This document shows positions 26,352-33,818 of a DNA stretch of 41,301 bases, piece after piece. A model generated the notes under the pieces. That model searched no databases. It saw nothing but the letters and a program-made list of their open reading frames with translations, and had not been told where the DNA came from. Where the stretch lies: contig CAZQMZ010000008.1 of assembly GCA_964594865.1 (NCBI GenBank), forward strand, positions 1 to 41,301. The letters run 5' to 3'. The translations under genes were made by a program, and so were the position numbers. Origin of the DNA: Caccovivens sp964594865. Its GTDB lineage: Bacteria; Bacillota; Clostridia; Christensenellales; UBA1242. Numbering within the stretch: the stretch's first letter is position 1; each line of letters starts with the position of its first letter.

Positions 26352-26384
26352 GGTTTAAACCGCCCCTTTTGTTTAAATTATAAT

Positions 26385-26870
26385 TTATTCTTTTTCAATA
26401 ATCGAATTTTTCCCAAAATTTTTTATACAAATCTTTCTAAAATCTTCTTTTGGAATTGGGTTATGAGAATGGGAAGTCACACAATTCAAAATAACATGTG
26501 GTTGAATTCCAAAGTCGAACAACTGAAAACATATTGCCAACACACAAGAGTCATAATCTGTTCCACAAAGATAGACATCATCGCTTGCCGAGAAAAATTT
26601 GTTCAAATCTCCCGGCAAAGCATATGAAGTTTTTTCCAAAATGACTGCATCTTTGGGTAATTTTATGCAAAGCATTTGTTCATCAGCATCGCAAAATTTG
26701 TCATAATCTAAAAACTTCTTAAATTGACTTTTTCCATTATTAACAAATTTTGTCGCAATAATTTGATCAAAATTTCCATTTTTTATTAAATTTTCAATGT
26801 TTTTAATCAAAGATTCGCTGTTTTCGCTGATAAATCCGCATTGCATATCAACAATCAAAAGTTTTTTCAT
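26385..26870 (-). CDS. Isochorismatase-like cysteine hydrolase
   Basis: The 161-residue protein has the cysteine hydrolase triad: Asp in LLIVDMQCGF (residue 8), Lys in LEKTSYALPG (about 80) and Cys in GTDYDSCVLAI (about 107). Family members cut isochorismate, nicotinamide or other amides and esters. The sequence is on the short side and does not show the metal-binding DxHxxxH of nicotinamidases, so the substrate is open. A GGAAGG site lies 5 bases before the ATG. It sits between dnaK (24 bases upstream) and dnaJ (33 bases downstream), so it should be heat-induced with them, which is unusual. Confidence 0.82.
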   Translation of the reverse strand: MKKLLIVDMQCGFISENSESLIKNIENLIKNGNFDQIIATKFVNNGKSQFKKFLDYDKFCDADEQMLCIKLPKDAVILEKTSYALPGDLNKFFSASDDVYLCGTDYDSCVLAICFQLFDFGIQPHVILNCVTSHSHNPIPKEDFRKICIKNFGKNSIIEKE

Positions 26871-26894
26871 TCAACCTTCCAATTAAGATTTTAA

Positions 26895-28727
26895 TTATTC
26901 AATCGTAACTTCTGGGTCGCTGTCAGAATTGTTGTCTGTGCTTCCAGCATCGCCCGTTCCGTTTGCACCAGCATTTGCGTTTGGATTTGCATTTTGATAC
27001 ATCTTTGTGAAGACATCATTGGAAACTTTTGTGAGTTCGTCAAGTTCTTTCTTGATCACTTCAATGTCGTCACTCTCAAAATCTTTTTTGGCTTTTTCAA
27101 TTTCGTCTTCCAACTTCTTCTTATCTTCAGCCGAAATCTTGTCGCCGTTTTCTTTCAACATCTTTTCAAGAGTATACACCATGTTGTCAGCATTGTTCTT
27201 TGTTTCAACAAATTCTTTTCTCTTCTTGTCTTCTTCAGCGTGTTCTTCTGCTTCCTTGATGGCTCTTTCAATATCTTCTTCTTTCAAGTTTGAAGACGCT
27301 GTGATTGTGATGTTTTGCTCTTTGTTTGTGCCAAGGTCTTTTGCAGAAACTTTAACAATTCCGTTAGCATCAATGTCAAAAGTCACTTCAATTTGTGGAA
27401 CACCTCTTGGTGCTGGTGGAATGTCAGTGAGTTGGAATCTTCCAAGTGTCTTGTTCTGAGCGGCAAATTCTCTCTCGCCTTGAAGAACATGAATGTCAAC
27501 ACCTGGTTGGTTATCAGCGGCGGTTGAGAAAATTTGAGATTTTTTGGTTGGAATTGTGGTGTTTCTTTCAATCAATTTTGTAAACACTCCGCCCAAAGTT
27601 TCAATTCCAAGAGAAAGTGGAGTGACATCCAAAAGAAGCACATCCTTAACTTCGCCAGCCAAAACGCCCGCTTGGATTGCAGCGCCTATGGCAACACATT
27701 CATCTGGGTTGATCCCTTTGAAAGGCTCTTTTCCTGTGAATTTTTTAACCTCTTCAAAAACTGCTGGAATACGTGTTGAGCCGCCCACAAGAATAACCTT
27801 GTCGATTTGAGAAGTTGAAAGTTTTGCGTCAGCAAGCGCCTTTTTGCAACATTCAATTGTTTCTTTAACCAAATCTTCGGTGATAACATCGAATTTTGCG
27901 CGTGACAATTCGCATTCAAGGTGTTTTGGACCATTTGCGTCAGCGGTGATGAATGGAATGCTGATGTTAACCATAGCTTTTGCGGAGAGATCAATCTTCG
28001 CTTTTTCAGCTTCGTCCTTAAGTCTTTGCATTGCAAGTTTGTCGTTTGATAAATCCATTCCGCCATTGTTTTTCTTGAATTCTTCAACCAAGAAATCGAT
28101 TATGCGGTTATCAAAATCATCACCACCCAAACGAGTGTTTCCGTTTGTTGACAAAACTTCAAACACATTGTCACCAATTTCAAGAATGGAAACGTCGAAA
28201 GTTCCACCACCAAGGTCATAAACCAAGATTTTTTGGTTCTTATTTTCACCCTTATCAAGTCCATAGGCAAGAGCAGCAGCAGTTGGTTCGTTGATAATTC
28301 TCAAAACTTCAAGCCCGGCAATCTTTCCAGCATCCTTTGTTGCTTGACGTTGACTGTCGTTGAAATATGCTGGCACAGTGATGACTGCTTGTGTCACATT
28401 TTCTCCAAGATAGCTTTCTGCATCCGCTTTAAGTTTGGACAAAATCATGGCGGAAATTTCTTGCGGTGTGTATTCCTTGCCGTTCAACTTAACTTTATAA
28501 TTTGTCCCCATTTCTCTTTTGATGGAAATGACAGTGTTTTCATGATTGATGACAGCTTGACGTTTTGCCACTTTTCCAACAAGACGCTCGCCGTCTTTGC
28601 TGTAAGCCACAACAGAAGGTGTTGTTCTGTCTCCTTCTGCGTTTGCAATGACTGTTGGCTTTCCGCCTTCCATAACAGCCACGCAAGAATTTGTTGTTCC
28701 CAAGTCAATACCAATAATTTTACTCAT
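26895..28727 (-). CDS. dnaK: Chaperone protein DnaK (Hsp70)
   Basis: The 610-residue protein has all signatures: IGIDLGTTNSCVAVMEGG at the start, VITVPAYFNDSQRQATKDAG, LVYDLGGGTFDVSILE, VILVGGSTRIPAV, the substrate-binding domain with LLDVTPLSLGIETLGG, and a C-terminal helical lid ending in an Asn/Gly-rich linker and an acidic tail (DPEVTIE). It is the ATP-driven central chaperone and takes nucleotide exchange from GrpE and substrates from DnaJ. The start follows AAAGGGAG. It is the third gene of the CIRCE-controlled operon. Confidence 0.98.
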   Translation of the reverse strand: MSKIIGIDLGTTNSCVAVMEGGKPTVIANAEGDRTTPSVVAYSKDGERLVGKVAKRQAVINHENTVISIKREMGTNYKVKLNGKEYTPQEISAMILSKLKADAESYLGENVTQAVITVPAYFNDSQRQATKDAGKIAGLEVLRIINEPTAAALAYGLDKGENKNQKILVYDLGGGTFDVSILEIGDNVFEVLSTNGNTRLGGDDFDNRIIDFLVEEFKKNNGGMDLSNDKLAMQRLKDEAEKAKIDLSAKAMVNISIPFITADANGPKHLECELSRAKFDVITEDLVKETIECCKKALADAKLSTSQIDKVILVGGSTRIPAVFEEVKKFTGKEPFKGINPDECVAIGAAIQAGVLAGEVKDVLLLDVTPLSLGIETLGGVFTKLIERNTTIPTKKSQIFSTAADNQPGVDIHVLQGEREFAAQNKTLGRFQLTDIPPAPRGVPQIEVTFDIDANGIVKVSAKDLGTNKEQNITITASSNLKEEDIERAIKEAEEHAEEDKKRKEFVETKNNADNMVYTLEKMLKENGDKISAEDKKKLEDEIEKAKKDFESDDIEVIKKELDELTKVSNDVFTKMYQNANPNANAGANGTGDAGSTDNNSDSDPEVTIE

Positions 28728-28810
28728 TTTTTTTATTCTCCCTTTACTTTTTTTAGTTTTTTTGCGATTTTTTAAGTATTTTTTTGATTTTTTCTCATAT
28801 ATAAAATTTT

Positions 28811-29464
28811 TTATAAATGTTTATTTACAATCACTTTCGAATACCTAATGACCTTTCCGTTCATCATCCAGCCTGATTGATATTCCTCCAAAATGACATC
28901 TTCTTCTTTGTTTTCATCGTTCATCACAGCAATGACGTTGTGAATATGTGGATCAAATTTGTTTCCAATTGCCTCAATTTTTTCCACTCCAAGAGTTTTC
29001 AATGCATCAAGAATTTTGTCCTCAACCATATTAAAACCTGCCAAAATTCTCTCGTCATCAATTGATTTTTTTGCTTCCTTGAACGTGTCCAAACAAGGCA
29101 AGAAAACTTCAATCACACTTTCAGCACCATTTTGCCGTTCTTTGTCAAGTTGCTCTGCCACACGTTTGCGATAGTTTTCAAAATCCGCTTGAAGGCGCTG
29201 TGCCATTGCCAAATACTCACTCGCTTCATGTCCGTGATGATGACAATGTTCATGTTCGCACATATGTTCTTGCCCACACTCCTGCTCGCAAGTGCATTCT
29301 TCGTCACAACAGCATCCTTCGTCGCAACAGCCGTCGCATTCAGGACATTTGCAATCTTTTTCATCGCAATCACAACTCTCTTCGCATTCACAATTTTCCG
29401 TTTGAAAATTGTTTTCTTCGGTCATTTCTTCGTCATTGTCGCGATGTTTTCTCTTTTCTTTCAT
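28811..29464 (-). CDS. grpE: GrpE nucleotide exchange factor with Cys/His-rich N-terminal extension
   Basis: The 217-residue protein has a normal GrpE core from about residue 83: EYLAMAQRLQADFENYRKR, then ESVIEVFLPCLDTFKEA and the beta-domain end FDPHIHNVIAVMNDENKEEDVI. The core releases ADP from DnaK. Between residues 25 and 81 is an unusual segment with 17 Cys, including CC and CCC runs and many CxC pairs, ending in a His cluster (EHEHCHHHGHE). GrpE N-termini are normally acidic, disordered and Cys-poor. Metal or redox sensing is an inference. The ATG shares one base with the hrcA stop codon (TGATG) and follows AAGGAG, so translation is coupled. Confidence 0.94.
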   Translation of the reverse strand: MKEKRKHRDNDEEMTEENNFQTENCECEESCDCDEKDCKCPECDGCCDEGCCCDEECTCEQECGQEHMCEHEHCHHHGHEASEYLAMAQRLQADFENYRKRVAEQLDKERQNGAESVIEVFLPCLDTFKEAKKSIDDERILAGFNMVEDKILDALKTLGVEKIEAIGNKFDPHIHNVIAVMNDENKEEDVILEEYQSGWMMNGKVIRYSKVIVNKHL

Positions 29465-30459
29465 CAGCCATCTCCTTTTTCCTTATTCAGTTCGTCAACC
29501 ACCACTTTAAGTGCTGATGCAATGCCCATATAGTCCATTTTTTGTGGGCCAAACACACCAATTGAAGCAAGTTTGTTTCCGCCCACCATGATTGGCGCTT
29601 TGATGACAGAACATTTGTCTTCATTATCTTCCGCAATCACTGCCGAGATGTCTTGTTCATCTCCGTCCAAAACTTCAATAAGTTCACTTTCGTCGTTCAA
29701 AGTTTTCAGCACTTTTTTGGCATCTTCACGAGAATCTTCCACTAAATCAACCACGCCTTCTGCTTGAACATTCAAAAGCTTGTGCTTATTCAGTTTTGAG
29801 AGACCAACAATAACACTGTCAACAATTGTTTGAAAAGCTTCAATCTCTCCACTCATACCTTTCATGAAGGCGTTGATGTTCTTCATCAAGAAACCAACAC
29901 TTTCGCCTTTGAAATATTTTGTCAAATAGTTCGAAGCGTCTTCACAATTTTGTGCAGTTGCCGAGATATCCAAATGTTCGGTGATGTATCCATAGTTTGT
30001 TCCAATCAACACCATACATTTTTCGCCTAAAAGTGGCACAATTTTGAACTCTTGCAAAATAAGATTTTCAATGCCATTGACAAGAACAACCGTTGGATAG
30101 TTTGTCGCCTTGCTTATGATTTTTGCAATTTTGGAAACAATCTGATCCAAACTTTGCGTGCGGTTTTCGATAACCTTTCTCACACTTTCAAGTTCGCCAT
30201 TTGTGGCTTTGATGTTTTTGAGCAGATTTTCGACATAAAACCTATACCCCTGCGCAGTTGGGATGCGACCTCCAGAAGTGTGAAGTTGTTTCAAAAAGCC
30301 CATTGCTTCAAGTGCGTTCAGTTCTGCTCTCAGCGTTGCAGTGGAAACATCCAACGAACTTCTGTCTTTGACCGAACCACTTGTGATTGGTGCACTGTCT
30401 TTGATGAACTCTTCAACAGCAATGTTTAAAATCTTGATTTTTCTTTCGGAAAGTTCCAT
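29464..30459 (-). CDS. hrcA: Heat-inducible transcription repressor HrcA
   Basis: The 331-residue protein has the N-terminal winged helix (ERKIKILNIAVEEFIKDSAPITSGSV, DVSTATLRAELNALEAMGFLKQLHTSGGRIPT), a GAF-like middle and a C-terminal domain with IGVFGPQKMDYMGIASAL. HrcA with GroEL represses CIRCE-controlled heat-shock genes. The start at 30459 (MELSERK) is chosen over an open frame that continues to 30489 and overlaps the CIRCE element. It is the first gene of hrcA-grpE-dnaK-(hydrolase)-dnaJ and is autoregulated through the adjacent operator. Confidence 0.96.
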   Translation of the reverse strand: MELSERKIKILNIAVEEFIKDSAPITSGSVKDRSSLDVSTATLRAELNALEAMGFLKQLHTSGGRIPTAQGYRFYVENLLKNIKATNGELESVRKVIENRTQSLDQIVSKIAKIISKATNYPTVVLVNGIENLILQEFKIVPLLGEKCMVLIGTNYGYITEHLDISATAQNCEDASNYLTKYFKGESVGFLMKNINAFMKGMSGEIEAFQTIVDSVIVGLSKLNKHKLLNVQAEGVVDLVEDSREDAKKVLKTLNDESELIEVLDGDEQDISAVIAEDNEDKCSVIKAPIMVGGNKLASIGVFGPQKMDYMGIASALKVVVDELNKEKGDG

Positions 30460-30480
30460 ATTAAAACCTTTTTTTAAGTT

Positions 30481-30511
30481 TGCTAGCACTTTCGACTTAC
30501 AAGTGCTAGCA
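30481..30511. promoter_or_regulatory. CIRCE operator (HrcA binding site)
   Basis: CTAGCACTT and its complement AAGTGCTAG are separated by 9 bases, the CIRCE layout (consensus TTAGCACTC-N9-GAGTGCTAA). The arms extend to 11 perfect bases. It lies between the -10 box and the hrcA start. Confidence 0.95.
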
Positions 30512-30513
30512 CT

Positions 30514-30542
30514 ATTATATGCAAATCAAAAACAAAAGTCAA
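30514..30542 (-). promoter_or_regulatory. Promoter of the hrcA operon
   Basis: On the minus strand TTGACT (30542-30537) and TATAAT (30519-30514) are 17 bases apart, directly upstream of CIRCE. Confidence 0.88.
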
Positions 30543-30688
30543 ACATTTTTGCCAAAATTTTTAAAATTTTTTTTCATTATATAAAAAGGTCCATGAAACA
30601 GACAACATAATCAAATTCTTCATCTTTCTGTGGCAAAATCAAAAAGTTGCTCATAAGATATAACGTATGGACTTTAAGGAGGTTAAAA

Positions 30689-31357
30689 ATGTCTTTTTAC
30701 ATCAACAATTCCAATCCCAACAAGCCTGGTCCAATTTGTGGCAATGTCACTAGTGGTATCTGTGAGAAAATTTTGATTGAAACCACCAAGGTTTTTGATG
30801 CATGCACATGTTCCACAACCGAAACAGGCATCATTTTGCCCGTAACCGATTTCAACCCCGCTGACCCTGTTCTGCCATTGACTTATGTTTCAGCAGAGAA
30901 CACTCCTGGTCAAGACGCAACAATTTCTGACCTTGTCATTGAGAGATTGGACAGTTGTCCAAACTATGCAACAGTAAGTTTCACAATCACAATTCCTGTG
31001 ACGGTTACATACCGTGACGCTAATGGAGTTTTGGGAACAGCGCTATCCACACTCACCGTCAACAAATCTGTCATCTTGTTTGTTCCTCAACCTGCCCTGA
31101 CACCAGTCGACATCATTGCAATTGGAGTTTTTTCAAGCAGAGTTGGAACATTCACTTCGCCAAACGTGTTCACATTGACAGGATGCGTTCAAGTGATAAT
31201 CAAAGTTGTCAGCGTTGTGGATATTCTCATTCCATCATATGGATACCCAATTCTTCCGCCATGCAAGCAACCTCCAACAACGAGTTCTTGCCCTGGGCTT
31301 CAAGACTTGCCAATCTATCCAACTGCCTCTGCTGTCACAGACATTCCAACGGTGTGA
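30689..31357 (+). CDS. Unknown surface- or coat-like beta-rich protein
   Basis: I do not recognise this 222-residue protein firmly. It begins MSFYINNSNPNKPGPICGNV and has a CEKILIETTKVFDACTCS segment, then several Thr/Val-rich stretches that look like beta strands (SFTITIPVTVTYRD), and a Pro/Cys-rich end (PPCKQPPTTSSCPG). There are eight cysteines and no transmembrane helix or classical signal peptide. Similar small Cys-containing proteins occur in clostridial spore or surface layers, but this is a loose resemblance. The start follows a perfect AAGGAGG. The upstream CATAAGATA (30652-30660) fits the CATAnnnTA -10 pattern of mother-cell sporulation sigma factors, without a clear -35. Confidence 0.55.
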   Translation: MSFYINNSNPNKPGPICGNVTSGICEKILIETTKVFDACTCSTTETGIILPVTDFNPADPVLPLTYVSAENTPGQDATISDLVIERLDSCPNYATVSFTITIPVTVTYRDANGVLGTALSTLTVNKSVILFVPQPALTPVDIIAIGVFSSRVGTFTSPNVFTLTGCVQVIIKVVSVVDILIPSYGYPILPPCKQPPTTSSCPGLQDLPIYPTASAVTDIPTV

Positions 31358-31393
31358 ACGAAAAAAGAATTGGACTTCAAAGAATTTGGAATT

Positions 31394-31430
31394 TAAAAAA
31401 AGCCCGCTTGCAAAAAGTGGACTTTTTTTG
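31394..31430 (+). terminator. Terminator of the surface-like gene
   Basis: An imperfect stem (AAAAAAAGCCC with GTGGACTTTTTTT, including a mismatch and a G-U pair) is followed by seven T residues, 35 bases after the stop. Confidence 0.65.
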
Positions 31431-31444
31431 ATTTAAATTTAACA

Positions 31445-31470
31445 AAAAATCACCAAATTTGGTGATTTTT
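31445..31470. terminator. Terminator of the coiled-coil protein gene
   Basis: AAAAATCACC and GGTGATTTTT form a perfect 10-bp stem with a 6-base loop and a T run on either strand. It lies between two convergent genes. Confidence 0.85.
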
Positions 31471-31505
31471 CTTACAATTTTATATATATAAAGTTTAATT
31501 TTCTT

Positions 31506-32621
31506 TTAATTTTCTTCTTCGCCTTGCTCGTTTTCAAGTTTATCAATTTCTTCTCTGTAATATGCGATGTCTGCTTTGAGTTCATCATTTCTTGCTTTCA
31601 AAACATTATACATTCTTTCAAGAAGTGGATATCTCTCTTCATTCTTCTTCATAACTTCTTCGCAATGTTGAACAGAAAGTTTGAGTCCGTCAAGCAAATC
31701 CAAATCTTCTGCAAGTTTCTTTGCTTTTTCTTCGTCGATGTCGGCATAGTTGTTCACACCATAGAGCAAAACTTTTTGCTTTGCAACAAGTGCTTCTTTT
31801 CTGCGAAGCTTTTTCTCGTCTTTTTCGTGAGTTGACCAAACTTTTCTGAGTGGAATATATTCCTTCTTGCATTGTCTGAATTCTTTTTCAGTGTTTCTAA
31901 GTTTTTCTTCTGTTTCAGCCAATTTTGCTTTCAATTCTTCAAGAGAGAGAACACCGTTTGTGACAACAGGAACGACAACAGGTTCAACATTTTCCATTTC
32001 CTTCTTTGCTTCTTCAACAGCTTTCTTGGCTTCTTCAAGTTCTTTGACCATTGTCTCATATCTTGCTTTTTCTTCTGCCAATGCTTGTCTTTCCTCTGCC
32101 AAAGTGTCAACATCCTCAGCAACTTCTTCTTTTTGCTCTTCCACGGTCTCTTCTTCAACAATTTCTTCTGCAACTTCTTCAGTTTCTTCAACCTCTTCTG
32201 TTGCCTCTTCTTCTTGAGCAGAAGATTCTTGCATTCTGCGAATAAGCTCTTGTCTTCTTGCTTCCAAATAAGCTCTGCGCTCTGCATTTGAACGTTCTTC
32301 TTCAGAAGTTTCATTTTCAACTTCTGTTTTTTCTTCTTCGGCTTGAACTTCGTTGACTTCTTCAATTTTTGATTCGTCAATCAAAGTTTCTTCTGGTTTT
32401 GCGTCCAAAGAATAGTCAAGCACAACAGAGTTGTCGTTAACCAAATTTTTGTTTTCCCCAAGGTTGAGTTCTTCTGATGTTTTGTTTTTGTTGATGATTG
32501 CAGAAACAGCTTCCCACAAAAGATAAACAACCAAGGAGGCAGCGATCACAACACCAAGAATGATGAACACATCCAAAATCATCGCATCAACACTCACATC
32601 ATTTAAAAGAGAATTAAACAT
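31506..32621 (-). CDS. Membrane-anchored Glu-rich coiled-coil protein
   Basis: The 371-residue protein has one N-terminal transmembrane helix (about 16-38, DVFIILGVVIAASLVVYLLW), a low-complexity acidic linker (about 50-190, rich in Glu, with repeated EEV/EET patterns) and a long heptad-like coiled coil (about 170-370) with many Ala, Glu and Lys. No enzymatic domain is seen. The orientation is probably N-out with a large cytoplasmic coil, which would suit a scaffold or division/envelope role, but that is inference. The start follows AAGGAAGG. It stands alone downstream of ssrA. Confidence 0.7.
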   Translation of the reverse strand: MFNSLLNDVSVDAMILDVFIILGVVIAASLVVYLLWEAVSAIINKNKTSEELNLGENKNLVNDNSVVLDYSLDAKPEETLIDESKIEEVNEVQAEEEKTEVENETSEEERSNAERRAYLEARRQELIRRMQESSAQEEEATEEVEETEEVAEEIVEEETVEEQKEEVAEDVDTLAEERQALAEEKARYETMVKELEEAKKAVEEAKKEMENVEPVVVPVVTNGVLSLEELKAKLAETEEKLRNTEKEFRQCKKEYIPLRKVWSTHEKDEKKLRRKEALVAKQKVLLYGVNNYADIDEEKAKKLAEDLDLLDGLKLSVQHCEEVMKKNEERYPLLERMYNVLKARNDELKADIAYYREEIDKLENEQGEEEN

Positions 32622-32690
32622 AACACACCTTCCTTTTAGCTTTTTGCGTTTTTATGAAAATCATTTCAACAATTTCCAGATCAAATTTTT

Positions 32691-33084
32691 TGGTGGAGAC
32701 GGAGGGAATTGAACCCTCGTCCGAAAACAAAATTTCACAACTTTCTACACGCTTAGTTTATGCTTGAATTTCGCTTTTAAATCACCCATAAACAAGTTTT
32801 AAAAACTATCCTTTAAATTTTTTGCACCTACAAAGGAAACTCAATGCAAAGTTTTGCCGATTATGACACTCAGCACTCTGACTGGCAAGATCAAAGGTGA
32901 GCGGATTGAAAATTTCAATCAAGTCGTCATTTCAAACTTAGGCTGCAACTGCAAGACCGTTGTAAGAAACAACATTGTCATTATTGTCTGCGTTTATTTC
33001 GCACCGTCCTGTTTAAGGTGTTGGGCGCCCACCGCGTGCTTTACTTGTGAAGTTTACATCCCCGTCGAAACCAAAATCGTCCCC
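32691..33084 (-). ncRNA. ssrA: tmRNA (transfer-messenger RNA)
   Basis: The ends pair as a tRNA-like acceptor stem: 5' GGGGACG (33084-33078) with 3' CGTCTCC, followed by ACCA (to 32691). The T arm GGGTTCAATTCCC and the near-5' TTGGTTTCGACGGGGAT are standard. The tag frame runs from GCA at 32991 to TAA at 32938 and encodes ADNNDNVVSYNGLAVAA, whose AVAA end is a known degradation signal. With SmpB it rescues ribosomes stalled on broken mRNA. Its 5' end lies one base after the smpB stop. Confidence 0.97.
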
Positions 33085-33085
33085 C

Positions 33086-33520
33086 CTAAACATTTCTCTC
33101 CATGTCTCTTTTGATTGCCTTTTCTTTCAGGGTTGTGCGCTTGTCGTAAAGTTTTTTGCCCTTCGCCAAACCAATTTCCACCTTCACTTTGCCATTTTTG
33201 AAATACATCTTTGTGGCAACAATAGTGAAGCCTTTTTCCTTCGTCATTCTTTCAAATTTTTGGATTTCCGCTTTGTTCAGAAGAAGTTTTCTTGTCCTTC
33301 GCTCATCCGGTTTGAAAGAAGAAGTTTTTTCATAAGGTTTGATGTATGCATTTTTGAGAAACATTTCGCCATTTTTAACGACGACGAAACTGTCCACCAA
33401 ACTCACACCTCCAGCCCTCACAGACTTGACTTCGGAGCCTTCAAGCACAATTCCAGCCTCAACTTGATCTGAAATGAAGAAGTTGTAGAAAGCTTTTCGA
33501 TTGTTTGAAATAATCTTCAT
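33086..33520 (-). CDS. smpB: SsrA-binding protein SmpB
   Basis: The 144-residue protein has the family core: NRKAFYNFFISDQVEAGIVL, GSEVKSVRAGGVSLVDSFV, TRKLLLNKAEI, and a basic end (KGKKLYDKRTTLKEKAIKRDM) that enters the mRNA channel. It carries tmRNA to stalled ribosomes. The start follows GGGAGG. The gene is next to ssrA and downstream of rnr, so the whole ribosome-rescue set is together. Confidence 0.97.
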   Translation of the reverse strand: MKIISNNRKAFYNFFISDQVEAGIVLEGSEVKSVRAGGVSLVDSFVVVKNGEMFLKNAYIKPYEKTSSFKPDERRTRKLLLNKAEIQKFERMTKEKGFTIVATKMYFKNGKVKVEIGLAKGKKLYDKRTTLKEKAIKRDMERNV

Positions 33521-33818
33521 TTCTCCCTCCCATTATAGCACCATTTTCTCAAGATTTCAATACCCTTTTTAAAAAAAATTGGTTTTTTTTGTCATTTTTT
33601 TTAATTTTTTCTAAAAAAACGGCACTTTTTGTGAATTTTCGATAAATTTGATGCCTAAACTATAATAGATTTTAATAAATTTTCATATTAAAGTAAAGAA
33701 ATTTGAACAAAACTTTAAAAAAAATATGCATTTTCATGTTTTTATAGTATTCGGCAAGAGATTTTTCTTTAATAAACATGAAACAAATCGACCAAGTTGG
33801 AGTTGAAACGGGCAAAAT
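33521..33818. other. AT-rich gap between rnr and smpB with a long inverted repeat
   Basis: No gene is visible in these 298 bases. TTTCATGTTT (33732-33741) and AAACATGAAA (33774-33783) are perfect inverted arms 32 bases apart. On the minus strand the stem is followed within 6-7 bases by eight T residues, so it may end rnr transcription. On the plus strand TTCGAT and TATAAT (33638-33666) are 17 bases apart, a weak promoter candidate with no clear product. Confidence 0.4.
33532..33560 (-). promoter_or_regulatory. Possible promoter of smpB
   Basis: On the minus strand TTGAAA (33560-33555) and TATAAT (33537-33532) are 17 bases apart. The -10 is only 11 bases from the ATG, so the transcript would have almost no leader and part of the ribosome-binding site would be missing. 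It may be chance. Confidence 0.35.

Noticed and set aside
31867..32291. Plus-strand open frames rich in Ser or Phe
   Set aside because: They mirror the Glu/Lys-rich coiled-coil gene on the minus strand, whose low-complexity codons keep other frames open.
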